Below are positions 16,848 to 24,841 of a DNA stretch of 64,000 nt, in pieces. Made by a program: the position numbers and the translations under genes. The stretch spans positions 4,610 through 68,609 of the forward strand of contig CAYSRC010000004.1 in the NCBI GenBank assembly GCA_964433495.1, written 5' to 3'. The stretch's first letter is position 1. Every line of letters starts with the position of its first letter. The notes beneath the pieces are model-generated. The model did no database searches. It saw only the letters and a program-made list of their open reading frames with translations, and had not been told where the DNA came from. The DNA comes from CAYSRC01 sp964433495 (GTDB taxonomy: Bacteria; Bacillota; Clostridia; Oscillospirales; Ruminococcaceae).

Positions 16848-17317
16848 ACCATCCCTCCTGTTTTGCGTGTGTTTTCTGAGTTGTTTATTCCGATCTGTGC
16901 AAAGCGTCCCGCGCGGCCCCGTCGAGCTCAGCGCTCTTTGAAGCGGGCGGACGCCTTTTGCCCCCGTCTGCCGCCCTTTCTGCCCGGGCTCGCCGCCCGC
17001 CCTGCGGCTCACATCCGGCGAGTGCAGCGCGCAGGGACAGCACGGATATCGCGACAGCCCCGTCCCGCGCATAAAGAACCTCGCCCGCAAAAGAGCGGGC
17101 CGGGCGCGCCCGACGGACGGCGGGGACACCTTCTTTTAGGATACTCCCTTCGTCGAGTGTGTCAACAAGAAATTCGGATAAAATTGAGATTATTTTTGAT
17201 ATCAAAATGATATCATATGCAGCGGCCGCTGTCAACCCTTTTCGTTCCTCGCCCGTGGGCCCCGACAAAACGGGACACAGGCGCAGGGCTGACGTCAAAG
17301 GACGGGGTCGACAAAAA
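16848..17317. promoter_or_regulatory. Upstream region of the ABC exporter with paired TGATATCA boxes
   Basis: On the minus strand TTGACA (17165-17160) and TATCCT (17143-17138), 16 bases apart, form a probable promoter. Two copies of the palindrome TGATATCA (17197-17204 and 17208-17215), one helical turn apart, lie about 32 bases upstream of the -35 box. The rest of the 290-base leader is GC-rich and shows no gene. Confidence 0.5.
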
Positions 17318-17350
17318 AGCGCCGCGCGGACAACCCGTCCGCGCGGCGCT
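17310..17350 (-). terminator. Terminator of the MFS gene
   Basis: A perfect 14-bp stem (AGCGCCGCGCGGAC with its complement, 17318-17350) with a 5-base loop is followed on the minus strand by TTTTTTG. Confidence 0.8.
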
Positions 17351-17501
17351 CTGCGTGTTCTTTTCGGTTTGCCGCCGCACCGCAAGGGCGGGCCGCCGCG
17401 CCCGCTGTTCTCAGGCGCGGCCCCCGAATACCTGCGCCGCTTTTTTTCGGCGTCCTTTGGCGGCGCGCCGTCCGCCTGAGGGCGCCGACTGCGCGCGCAT
17501 C

Positions 17502-18671
17502 TCAAGCGCCCCTGCCGCTCTTTTTGAGCAGCACCTCGTGCATAACTGTCATCAGGGCCAGGATCACAATTAAAAAACACGGGAACAGCGCCGCCGTGAT
17601 GTGCTCGGCAATAAGCCCGAACAGCGGCGGCATCAAGCAGTTGCCGACATAGGCGCTTGCCATCTGCACGCCGATGATCGCCTGCGATTTATCCGCCCCG
17701 AAGTGGCGGGGCGTCGAGTGGATGACACAGGGGTAGATGGGCGCGCACCCGAGGCCGACGAGCGCCAGCCCCGCGAGCGCGGCGTACCCGCCGAGCGGGA
17801 GCAGCATTGCCGCAAGGCCTGCCGCCACAATCCCCTCACCGAGCCGTATCATCTGCGTGTCGTTGAGTTTCAGGGTCATAAAGCCGCTCAGCGCACGGCC
17901 TGTCGTGATGCCGATAAAGAACAGGCTTGCAAACCCGGCCGCCGTCTCGGGGGCGACGCCCTTGTGCAGCACAAGATAGCTGCCGGCCCACAGCCCCGCG
18001 GTCTGCTCGAGCGAGCAGTAGCAGAAAAAGGTGAGCATCACGGCCTTGACGCCCGGCACCGCGACGATCTGCCGCAGGGAGAGCGTCTTTGCGTGTGCAC
18101 CGCTTTCGCCCCCGTCTCCCTGCGGCCCGCTCTTCCAAAGCGGCAGGCTCAGCACAATGATGACGGTCAGCACCAGCTGCATGATACCGATGATCCGATA
18201 GCCGAGGCTCCAGCTTCCCCGCCCCGTGAGGGCGCGGCCCATAATGTACGGGCCGATCGTCGCGCCGAGGCCCCACATGCAGTGCAGCCAGCTCATGTGG
18301 CGGCTGGCGTAGTGAAGCGCCACATAGTTGTTGAGCGCCGCGTCCACGCTGCCCGCCCCGAGCCCGTAGGGCACCGCCCACACGCACAGCATCCAAAACG
18401 AGCTGCTGAGCGAAAAACCGAGCAGCGCCGCCGCGGTGACGGCGACGCTTATCGCCGTCACCCTGCCCGCGCCCAGTCTGCGGGTCAGCCTGTCGCTTGC
18501 AAGACTCGAGATCACCGTGCCGAGCGAGATGATGAAAAACACGATCCCCGAGTAGGACACCGGGACGCCGAAGCTCCCGTACATCGAGGGCCACGCCGAC
18601 CCCAGCAGCGAGTCGGGCAGCCCGAGGCTTATAAAGGACAGATAGATAACGGCCAAGAGCAGATGTATCAT
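17502..18671 (-). CDS. Major facilitator superfamily permease
   Basis: The 389-residue protein has about 12 membrane segments and the loop 2-3 motif as SDRLTRRLGAGR, as in proton-coupled MFS carriers, with a GLGAGSVDAALNNYVA segment seen in sugar-type and related permeases. The start at 18671 has AGGAG upstream; a longer frame adds a non-hydrophobic leader. It is divergent from an AraC-type regulator gene with 106 bases between, so that regulator probably controls it. The substrate is unknown. Confidence 0.9.
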   Translation of the reverse strand: MIHLLLAVIYLSFISLGLPDSLLGSAWPSMYGSFGVPVSYSGIVFFIISLGTVISSLASDRLTRRLGAGRVTAISVAVTAAALLGFSLSSSFWMLCVWAVPYGLGAGSVDAALNNYVALHYASRHMSWLHCMWGLGATIGPYIMGRALTGRGSWSLGYRIIGIMQLVLTVIIVLSLPLWKSGPQGDGGESGAHAKTLSLRQIVAVPGVKAVMLTFFCYCSLEQTAGLWAGSYLVLHKGVAPETAAGFASLFFIGITTGRALSGFMTLKLNDTQMIRLGEGIVAAGLAAMLLPLGGYAALAGLALVGLGCAPIYPCVIHSTPRHFGADKSQAIIGVQMASAYVGNCLMPPLFGLIAEHITAALFPCFLIVILALMTVMHEVLLKKSGRGA

Positions 18672-18777
18672 CTTGCATTTCTCCTTGTGTTCTGATACGA
18701 TGATACCACCAATCGGACGCAATCGGTAGAAGAAAATCCCCAAATTTATGCGACAAAATCACAAAGGAGGCGAACCC
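18672..18777. promoter_or_regulatory. Divergent control region of the MFS and AraC genes
   Basis: These 106 bases separate two divergently transcribed genes and must hold both promoters. The sequence is locally AT-richer than the neighbouring genes. No operator could be defined with confidence. Confidence 0.4.
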
Positions 18778-19668
18778 ATGTCTTTGAGCCTGTGCGGCTC
18801 GGACAACACCGACCGCGAGGGCCGCGAACTTACCCGCCACGGTACGACGCTCTTCCCGGCCGCCTGTTACCACGACAACGTAAGCGAGGCGGAGGTGCCG
18901 TGGCACTGGCACGACGAGCTCGAGGCGATGGTCGTCGAGTCGGGCGCGGCACGCGTCACCGTCAACGGGGACGAAACCGTTGTGCACAGGGGCGAGGGGC
19001 TTTTTATCAACGCGGGCGCGCTGCACGGCATCCGACCCAAGGGGGACGACATCTGCCGCCTGTGCGCCGTCGTGTTTCACCCGAGGCTTGTCGGCGGCAG
19101 CGTCGACAGCATCATCTGGCAAAAGTACCCGGAGCCCCTGCTCGCCGACCCCTGCCGGGCCTTTGTCCGCCTTGCCGGCGCGCAGTGGGGGCGGGATGCG
19201 TCGGGCGCGATTCTGGACGCGTGGCGCGCGGGCGCAGCCGAGTCGGAAGGCTTTGAGTTCACCGTGCGCGAGCGGCTCTCTGCCCTCGTCTTTCTGCTCG
19301 CAAAGCACTGCCCCTCCGTCAAAAACAGGCCCTCGGACAAGGCGCTGCGGGACGGGCAGCGCATAAAGGCGATGCTGCAATATATACAGGAGCATTACCG
19401 GCGGGAGCTGACCCTTGCGAGCATCGCGCAGAGCGCCGCCGTCAGCGAGAACGAGTGCCTGCGGTGCTTCAGAAGCATGATGGGCTGCACGCCGATTCAG
19501 TACGTCAAGCAGGTTCGCATCCGGCGGGCGGCCGAGCTGCTAAAGACCACCGAGCTCAAAATCTCGGACATCGGGGCCGAGTGCGGCTTTCAGGAGATGA
19601 GCTATTTCGCAAGGAGCTTCAGGGAGCTCAAGGGGTGCACGCCCCGCGAGTTCCGGCGCGGGGCGTGA
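18778..19668 (+). CDS. AraC-family transcriptional regulator with cupin sensor domain
   Basis: The 296-residue protein has an N-terminal cupin-like sensor (VPWHWHDELEAMVVESG near residues 40-56 and HRGEGLFINAGALHGI) and two C-terminal helix-turn-helix motifs (about 195-290) with SYFARSFRELKGCTPREFR, the AraC signature. It likely senses a small carbon compound and controls the divergent MFS permease. AAAGGAGG lies before the ATG at 18778. Confidence 0.93.
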   Translation: MSLSLCGSDNTDREGRELTRHGTTLFPAACYHDNVSEAEVPWHWHDELEAMVVESGAARVTVNGDETVVHRGEGLFINAGALHGIRPKGDDICRLCAVVFHPRLVGGSVDSIIWQKYPEPLLADPCRAFVRLAGAQWGRDASGAILDAWRAGAAESEGFEFTVRERLSALVFLLAKHCPSVKNRPSDKALRDGQRIKAMLQYIQEHYRRELTLASIAQSAAVSENECLRCFRSMMGCTPIQYVKQVRIRRAAELLKTTELKISDIGAECGFQEMSYFARSFRELKGCTPREFRRGA

Positions 19669-19739
19669 GCTTTTGTGGGTGGGGAAACGGTCAGGAGGCG
19701 GGTTGACGCTGCGGCAGAGAACCCGTTCGGCGAAAGCGC

Positions 19740-20420
19740 TTTGTGCGGGCAATCCCTCAGTCAGCCGACGCTGACACGGCTCGCATATTCCCGCGAGGCG
19801 GTGGGGGGATTGTGCGCGGCGAACCGGGATTGCAACACAAGACATGTTTAGACGACAAGGCTTTGTTCAGACAACCCCTCCGTCAGCTGCGCTGACACCT
19901 CCCCTTGCACAGGGGAGGCTTAAGGGCCCGTACCCCGAGGGGTGAGCGCAAACTTTTGGGGATTACTGAGATCTGAGAGATTGCTGCAAGCCCAAGCCCC
20001 CCTAACCGCGCGGTAGATGCACGTCGTAATAGGAACGACGCGCGGAAGGCGCATATTCCCGCGCAGCATGTCGAGCGTCGTTCCTTTTACGCTCGGCCAC
20101 ACCTCACGGGAATAGGTGAGGCGTGTGTAAAGGGGGGAGGGCCGCGAAGCGGCGGGGGATTGTTTGCGGCGAGCTAAGGTCGAAACATAAAGCATGGTTA
20201 GACGACAAGGCCATGCGCAGACAATCCCTCAGCCCGCTTTGCGGGCAGCTCCCTTTACACACACCCCGCATGCTCTCGCGGGGCGTACCGAACGCCGTAC
20301 CGATTGCGTTCGGCAAGGGGGCCTAAGGGCAAAAACAGGGACTTTAAAAACAACAGTCCCCGGTCGCTTGCGACACCCCCCCTTTGCGAAAGGAGCCTTT
20401 GACGGCAATCTTCCCGTAAA
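19740..20420. repeat. Interspersed mosaic repeat, copy C (longest)
   Basis: The gap between the convergent AraC and ABC importer genes carries two copies of module 1 (about 19745-19925 and 20125-20290), each with a GACAAGGC...CAGACAA segment then CCCTC and paired G/C-rich arms, and a diverged module 2 (about 20004-20100) starting ACCGCGCGGTAGATGCACG. Module 1 includes GTCAGCTGCGCTGAC and CCTCCCCTTGCACAGGGGAGG. No coding sequence is apparent in the 850-base gap. Confidence 0.75.
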
Positions 20421-20478
20421 AGGAGGCGGCCAAAACGCCGCGCGGCACAAAAGCGGCCCCTCGTTTGAGCCGCGCAAA

Positions 20479-20512
20479 AGCGGCCCGCAAATTCCTTGCG
20501 GGCCGCTTTTTT
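20479..20512 (-). terminator. Bidirectional terminator between convergent genes
   Basis: A perfect 12-bp stem AGCGGCCCGCAA / TTGCGGGCCGCT is flanked by A-rich and T-rich tracts, so it can stop transcription from both sides. It lies 8 bases after the stop of the importer ATPase gene. Confidence 0.8.
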
Positions 20513-20519
20513 AATTGTT

Positions 20520-21269
20520 TTATACCGCTTTCACACCCCGGAAGCGGGACAAAAAGTCGACGAGGGCGGGGTTGCTCGGCGAGTCGAAGATCCGCCCCGG
20601 CCCACCGCGCTCGCAGATCACCCCGTCCGCCATAAACACGACCTCGCTCGCGACGTCCTTCGCGAACGCCATCTCGTGGGTGACGACGAGCATCGTCAGC
20701 CCCTCGGACGCGAGCGCCCGCATCACCTCGAGCACCTCGCCCACCATCTGTGGGTCGAGTGCGCTCGTCGGCTCGTCGAACAGCAGGACCTCGGGCTCCA
20801 TCGCGAGCGCCCGCGCAATTGCGACGCGCTGCTTCTGCCCGCCCGAGAGCTGGCGCGGCTTTGCGTTGATAAAGGGCGTCATGCCGACCTTTTCGAGAAA
20901 GTGCATCGCCGTGCGCTCGGCCTCCTGCTTCGTCCTGCCGAGCACCTTGCGCTGGCCGACGACACAGTTGCCGAGAACCGTCATGTTGTTGAACAGATTG
21001 AAGCTCTGAAACACCATGCCCACCTTTGCGCGGTAGGCGCAGGGATCGCTGCCCCGCCCGCTTATGTTCTCGCCGTGGAACAGGATCTCGCCGCCGCTCG
21101 GCTTTTCGAGCAGGTTTATGCAGCGCAGCAGCGTCGACTTGCCCGAGCCCGACGCGCCGATGATGCAGGTGACGTCGCCCCTGTTGACCGAAAAATCGAC
21201 GTCGCTTAACACCTCGTGAGAGCCGAAGCTTTTGCTGAGATGGTTGACCTCAATGATGTTTTCGGGCAT
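20520..21269 (-). CDS. Amino-acid ABC importer ATP-binding protein, probably lysine
   Basis: The 249-residue polar amino-acid ATPase (GlnQ/HisP type) has Walker A GASGSGKST (residues about 39-47), signature LSGGQKQRVAIARAL, Walker B VLLFDEPTSALDP and the H-loop VTHEMAFAKDV. It follows the permease gene directly (stop to ATG with no spare base). The operon leader is a lysine riboswitch, so the complete importer probably takes up lysine; this comes from the regulation, not from the ATPase itself. Confidence 0.94.
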   Translation of the reverse strand: MPENIIEVNHLSKSFGSHEVLSDVDFSVNRGDVTCIIGASGSGKSTLLRCINLLEKPSGGEILFHGENISGRGSDPCAYRAKVGMVFQSFNLFNNMTVLGNCVVGQRKVLGRTKQEAERTAMHFLEKVGMTPFINAKPRQLSGGQKQRVAIARALAMEPEVLLFDEPTSALDPQMVGEVLEVMRALASEGLTMLVVTHEMAFAKDVASEVVFMADGVICERGGPGRIFDSPSNPALVDFLSRFRGVKAV

Positions 21270-22100
21270 CTATCGTCCCTCCCTGATGTCGAGATTTTGG
21301 TCGGCGTTTCTGCGGTCGACGAGATTTTGCGGCAGCCTGCTCATGCCGGTGGTGTGCGCGAGGGTGTCGCTCGTCGCGAGGTCGTAGTTGTCGGGCCCGT
21401 CCATCCTGCGCTCGAGCAGCCGCAGCAGCCGCGAGCAGGTGAAGGTCAGCACAAAGTAGATGACCATCGTTATTGTCGCCGACTCAAAATAGGTGTAGTA
21501 CGCGCCCGCGACGCCCTTGTTGACAAAGAACAGCTCGACGACGCTTATGACCGACAGCACGCAGGTGTCCTTGATGTTGATGATGAGGTTGTTGCAGATC
21601 TGCGGCATGATGTTGCGCAGCGCCTGCGGCAGGATGACCGCGGTCATCGTCTGCACGTGGGTCATGCCGATCGACTTTGCGCCCTCGGTCTGCCCGGGGT
21701 CGACCGACAGGATGCCGCCGCGCACCGTCTCGGCCATGTACGCGCCCGTGTTGATCGAGACGATGACGAGCGCCGCGACGAGCGTCGGCATGTGGATGCC
21801 CCAAACCATCGCCGCGCCGTAGTAGATAAACATCGCCTGCGCCATCATCGGCGTGCCGCGAAACACCTCGACATAGATGTTCATCACCAGCTGCACGGCG
21901 CTTGTGACGAGCCAGCGCACGGGGTGTTCCTTCCTGTCCTTGGGGATCGTCTGGATGATACCGACGACAAAGCCGATAAGGCAGCCCACCAGGGTGCCTA
22001 TCAGGGCAATCAGCATGGTCTGCGCCGCACCGTTTAAAAACGAGGTCCCGTATTTTTCGAGCAAAAACAATACGCGCCCGCCGAAATCCTTTGGGAGCAT
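21270..22100 (-). CDS. Amino-acid ABC importer permease, probably lysine
   Basis: The 276-residue inner-membrane permease of the His/Glu/Gln family has about five membrane segments and the EAA loop, here SIGMTHVQTMTAVILPQALR. AGGAGG lies 9 bases before ATG 22100; the longer frame from 22172 adds a leader without membrane character. A C-terminal tail of about 45 polar residues is longer than usual. It sits between the binding protein gene and the ATPase gene of the same riboswitch-controlled operon. Confidence 0.92.
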   Translation of the reverse strand: MLPKDFGGRVLFLLEKYGTSFLNGAAQTMLIALIGTLVGCLIGFVVGIIQTIPKDRKEHPVRWLVTSAVQLVMNIYVEVFRGTPMMAQAMFIYYGAAMVWGIHMPTLVAALVIVSINTGAYMAETVRGGILSVDPGQTEGAKSIGMTHVQTMTAVILPQALRNIMPQICNNLIINIKDTCVLSVISVVELFFVNKGVAGAYYTYFESATITMVIYFVLTFTCSRLLRLLERRMDGPDNYDLATSDTLAHTTGMSRLPQNLVDRRNADQNLDIREGR

Positions 22101-22280
22101 GGGCAAAAGCCTCCTGTTCAATAAGGGGCTGACGCCCCGTTGTCTGTCATCTGTCGGGAAAACCGACCCCAAAAAACTGCGCCGCGGTCGGTTCCCAAAC
22201 CGTGAGGCCGCCCCGCGCGGGGTGGGTGCGCGCGGGGCGGGCCTTGATCCAAAATAAGCTTATAGCCTTCAGCCGCCCGC

Positions 22281-23213
22281 TTACTCGCTGAGGGGCTGCA
22301 CCGCAATTGCGGAATCCATCAGGCTGTTGTAGTCGTCCTCGCTCATCGTCTCGAGCACGCCGTTTATCGCCTCGCACAGCGCCGTGTTGCCCTTGCGCAG
22401 CGAGATACCGATGTTGATCTCCTCCTGCGAGACCTCAAAGTCGCCGCCCGTGAGCTCGAGCATCACAAGGTCGGGATACGCGACGCACGCCGCCATCGCG
22501 GTGGGCATGTCGGTGACAATGAGCTCGCACGCGCCCGAGTTGAGCGCGACGAGCATCTGAGGCGCGGTCTCCTGCGCGGGCAGGATGTTTGCGCCCTCTA
22601 TTTGGGGCAGGCAGACGTCGTACCAAACGGTGTTCAGCTGGCTCGTGCAGGTCGCGCCGGCAAGGTCGGCGACCGACGTCGCCGAGGCGTACTCGCTGCC
22701 CGAGACGGTGACCGCGACGATCGACGCGTAGTAGTAGGGCTCGGTGAAATCGACCGACTGAAGTCTCTCGGAGGTGATCGACTGACCCGCGATGACGCAG
22801 TCGACAACGCCCGACTGCACGGCGGGCACGAGCGAATCCCAGTCCATCTTGACGACCTCGAGCTCGACGCCGAGCTGCTCGGCGATGCGCTTTGCCATGA
22901 TGACGTCGTAGCCGTAGGCATAGTCGCTGCTGTCCTTGATGGGCACCGCGCCGTTGGCGTCGTCGGGCTGCGTCCAGTTGTAGGGCGCGTACGCGCACTC
23001 CATGGCGACGGTCAGCACCCCGTCCTCAATGCCGCTGAGGACGATGTCCTCGCCGTCCGCGCCGTCCGCGCCGTCCGTGCCGTTCTGCACGCCGTCCGCC
23101 ACGCCGTCCGCATTGCCGCCGTCGGCGGGCGCACTGCCGCCCGAGCAGCCCGCGAGCAGCACCGCCAGCAGCAGCGCCAGCGAAATAACCGACAAAAACC
23201 TGTTTCTCATCAT
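22281..23213 (-). CDS. Amino-acid ABC importer substrate-binding lipoprotein, probably lysine
   Basis: The 310-residue protein begins with a lipoprotein signal ending in LLAGC, then a Gly/Ala/Asp-rich linker made of GADGADG-like units, and a family 3 solute-binding domain from about residue 65 (TVAMECAYAPYNWTQ, YGYDVIMAKRIAEQLG, ADLAGATCTSQ). It catches the amino acid outside the membrane and delivers it to the permease. The lysine riboswitch 100 bases upstream points to lysine. Two adjacent ATGs (23213, 23210) are possible starts after GAGAGAGG. Confidence 0.93.
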   Translation of the reverse strand: MMRNRFLSVISLALLLAVLLAGCSGGSAPADGGNADGVADGVQNGTDGADGADGEDIVLSGIEDGVLTVAMECAYAPYNWTQPDDANGAVPIKDSSDYAYGYDVIMAKRIAEQLGVELEVVKMDWDSLVPAVQSGVVDCVIAGQSITSERLQSVDFTEPYYYASIVAVTVSGSEYASATSVADLAGATCTSQLNTVWYDVCLPQIEGANILPAQETAPQMLVALNSGACELIVTDMPTAMAACVAYPDLVMLELTGGDFEVSQEEINIGISLRKGNTALCEAINGVLETMSEDDYNSLMDSAIAVQPLSE

Positions 23214-23244
23214 TCAATTCCTCTCTCTTTCAAAAAAATCAGAA

Positions 23245-23281
23245 AATAATTAAAACCCCCGATGCGCGCATCAGGGGGTTG
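23245..23281 (-). terminator. Expression-platform terminator of the lysine riboswitch
   Basis: AACCCCCTGATGCG pairs with CGCATCGGGGGTT and is followed by TTAATTATTTT on the minus strand, between the aptamer and the importer operon. It is the off-state hairpin. Confidence 0.85.
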
Positions 23282-23317
23282 TAAACCGTTGTCGGGGCGT
23301 TGTCCGCCCGCTCAAAA

Positions 23318-23495
23318 CCTGTGATAGCGCTCCACCGTCGTGCGGTGACAGTCACGGACATGTTATGTCCGTACCCAGCGCACGACCGCGCGGCAAGCGC
23401 CATGTCATCGCTTCGGCGGATACGCCTTTTTCCCGCAGCGGCTTGCCGTCCATACATGCCGCGGGATACTCTTCGTCATCCGCGCCTCTACCAAA
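23318..23495 (-). promoter_or_regulatory. Lysine riboswitch (L-box) aptamer
   Basis: Read on the minus strand, the leader shows the L-box landmarks in order: GTAGAGGCGCGGATGACGAA then GAGTAT, a hairpin with GGGAAAAAGGCG, the GCCGAAGCGATGACATGGC segment, a stem closed by ACGGACATAACATGTCCGT, TGACTGTCACC, and GGTGGAGCGCTATCAC at the 3' end. These match the conserved core of lysine riboswitches such as that of Bacillus lysC. Lysine binding would favour the terminator that follows and switch off the importer operon. Confidence 0.9.
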
Positions 23496-23517
23496 ATGAT
23501 ATTCTGTTGTTAGAAAA

Positions 23518-23546
23518 ATGCTAAACCAAAGCGTCCGATTTGTCAA
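23518..23546 (-). promoter_or_regulatory. Promoter of the lysine riboswitch-importer operon
   Basis: TTGACA (23546-23541) and TAGCAT (23523-23518) on the minus strand are 17 bases apart; the predicted start near 23511 lies just before the aptamer. A TGTGCA-4-TGCACA inverted repeat (23562-23577) abuts the promoter on its upstream side. Confidence 0.8.
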
Positions 23547-23769
23547 CCGCTTTTTTCAATTTGTGCAGTTTTGCACAGTTTTTCGCGCCCGTCCCGCCCC
23601 ATATTAGGCGAAACAGACCGCAAAACAGCCCATCTCCGGCCTGTGTCGGCGTCCCGCCCCATCCCGCGGCGCGGGGGATTCCCCGCGCACGGGGACAGGA
23701 TCCGCATCCGACAACGGCAAAGTATTATATACAATAAGTTTAGATTTATAAACAATATACCATTTGGCG

Positions 23770-23880
23770 TCAGCCCATGAAAAAGCCGATGACGGGCAGC
23801 ACCGTGCCCAAGAGCAGCGCGAGCACGAGCACGAGGCAGATGACGCCCGCGACGATTTTGGCGACCTTTTTGTTTCCCAT
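23770..23880 (-). CDS. Small single-pass membrane protein, 36 residues
   Basis: The product is MGNKKVAKIVAG, then a hydrophobic stretch of about 20 residues and a GFFMG end: a positive N-terminus and one membrane helix. GGGAG lies 9 bases before the ATG. It resembles in size and layout the small Firmicutes membrane proteins such as Prli42/DUF4044, but I cannot prove homology. It lies between the lysine-importer leader and the membrane protein gene upstream on the same strand. Confidence 0.65.
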   Translation of the reverse strand: MGNKKVAKIVAGVICLVLVLALLLGTVLPVIGFFMG

Positions 23881-24035
23881 CTGTTTTCTCTCCCGGATGT
23901 ACCGCGGCGGGACGTCTCCGCCTCTCGGGGCGGCGGGCTCCGTCGGACGTCCCTCGTCAGGGAATAATCCGCCGCAGCGCTCCCGCGGGGGCCGTTTCCC
24001 GCGCCGCTTGTTGAATGACGGGGCTTTTGCCCCCC

Positions 24036-24833
24036 TTACCGAAGCTTTGTCTTTTTGGGGCCGCAGCAGCCCGCCGAGGCAGCGAGCCCGAACGCACACA
24101 GTGCCGCGTCGCCTGCCATGGCGAGCGCGCCGCCGAGGCCGTTTCGCACGAGGACAAGCGGCGCCGCGGGCAGGGCGCACAGGGCGCAGCACCCCGCAAA
24201 GAGCGCAAACACGACAGCCCCGCCGAGCGAGCGAGCGAGACTGTCGACCGCGAGCGCAAAGACGATTTTCACCGCGCACAGCGCCGACACAAGGCAGAGC
24301 ATGAGCTGCATCACCCGCGTGGTGTCGGCTCCGTTGATGACGGAGGACAAAAAGCCGTAGGCCGCGCGCACCGCGGCAAAGGCGGGCACCGTCAGCAGCG
24401 CCGCTGCGTACCGGGTGAGCTGTCCGCCGCGCACAAGGGCGACGCCGCACACAAGCAGGGCCGCGCCCGCGGCGAGACCGAGCGGGATGCCCGCGCGCCC
24501 GACCCACAGCGCGGTCTCGCTGAGCGCGGGCTCGCCCTCAAACAGCGCCGCCGCCGAAGACGCCGCGTACAGCGCGCCCGATATACACGCCGAAACCCCG
24601 CACGCCTTTGCAGGGGGGCGCGCTTCAAGCGACCGCCCGCGCACCACAAGGGCGGCGAGCACCGCCGAGAGAAGGCAGAGCGCGACGACCGCACACCACG
24701 AGACGGCGGGCAGCGGCCCCGTGTCGTACCCCGTCCTGCGGTCGACCCACAGCGCAAACCGCACGAGCGACACCGCAAAGGCGGGCAGCGCCGCGGCGGT
24801 GCAGGGCCGAAAAACCTTTAAAAATCTCTTCAT
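24036..24833 (-). CDS. Polytopic membrane protein of unknown function
   Basis: The 265 residues form about seven Ala/Leu/Val-rich membrane segments with short charged loops, ending in a Cys-rich GCCGPKKTKLR tail. I recognise no family. It starts 8 bases after the citrate synthase stop codon, so it is probably co-transcribed with gltA. Confidence 0.65.
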   Translation of the reverse strand: MKRFLKVFRPCTAAALPAFAVSLVRFALWVDRRTGYDTGPLPAVSWCAVVALCLLSAVLAALVVRGRSLEARPPAKACGVSACISGALYAASSAAALFEGEPALSETALWVGRAGIPLGLAAGAALLVCGVALVRGGQLTRYAAALLTVPAFAAVRAAYGFLSSVINGADTTRVMQLMLCLVSALCAVKIVFALAVDSLARSLGGAVVFALFAGCCALCALPAAPLVLVRNGLGGALAMAGDAALCAFGLAASAGCCGPKKTKLR

Positions 24834-24841
24834 ACGCCCCG

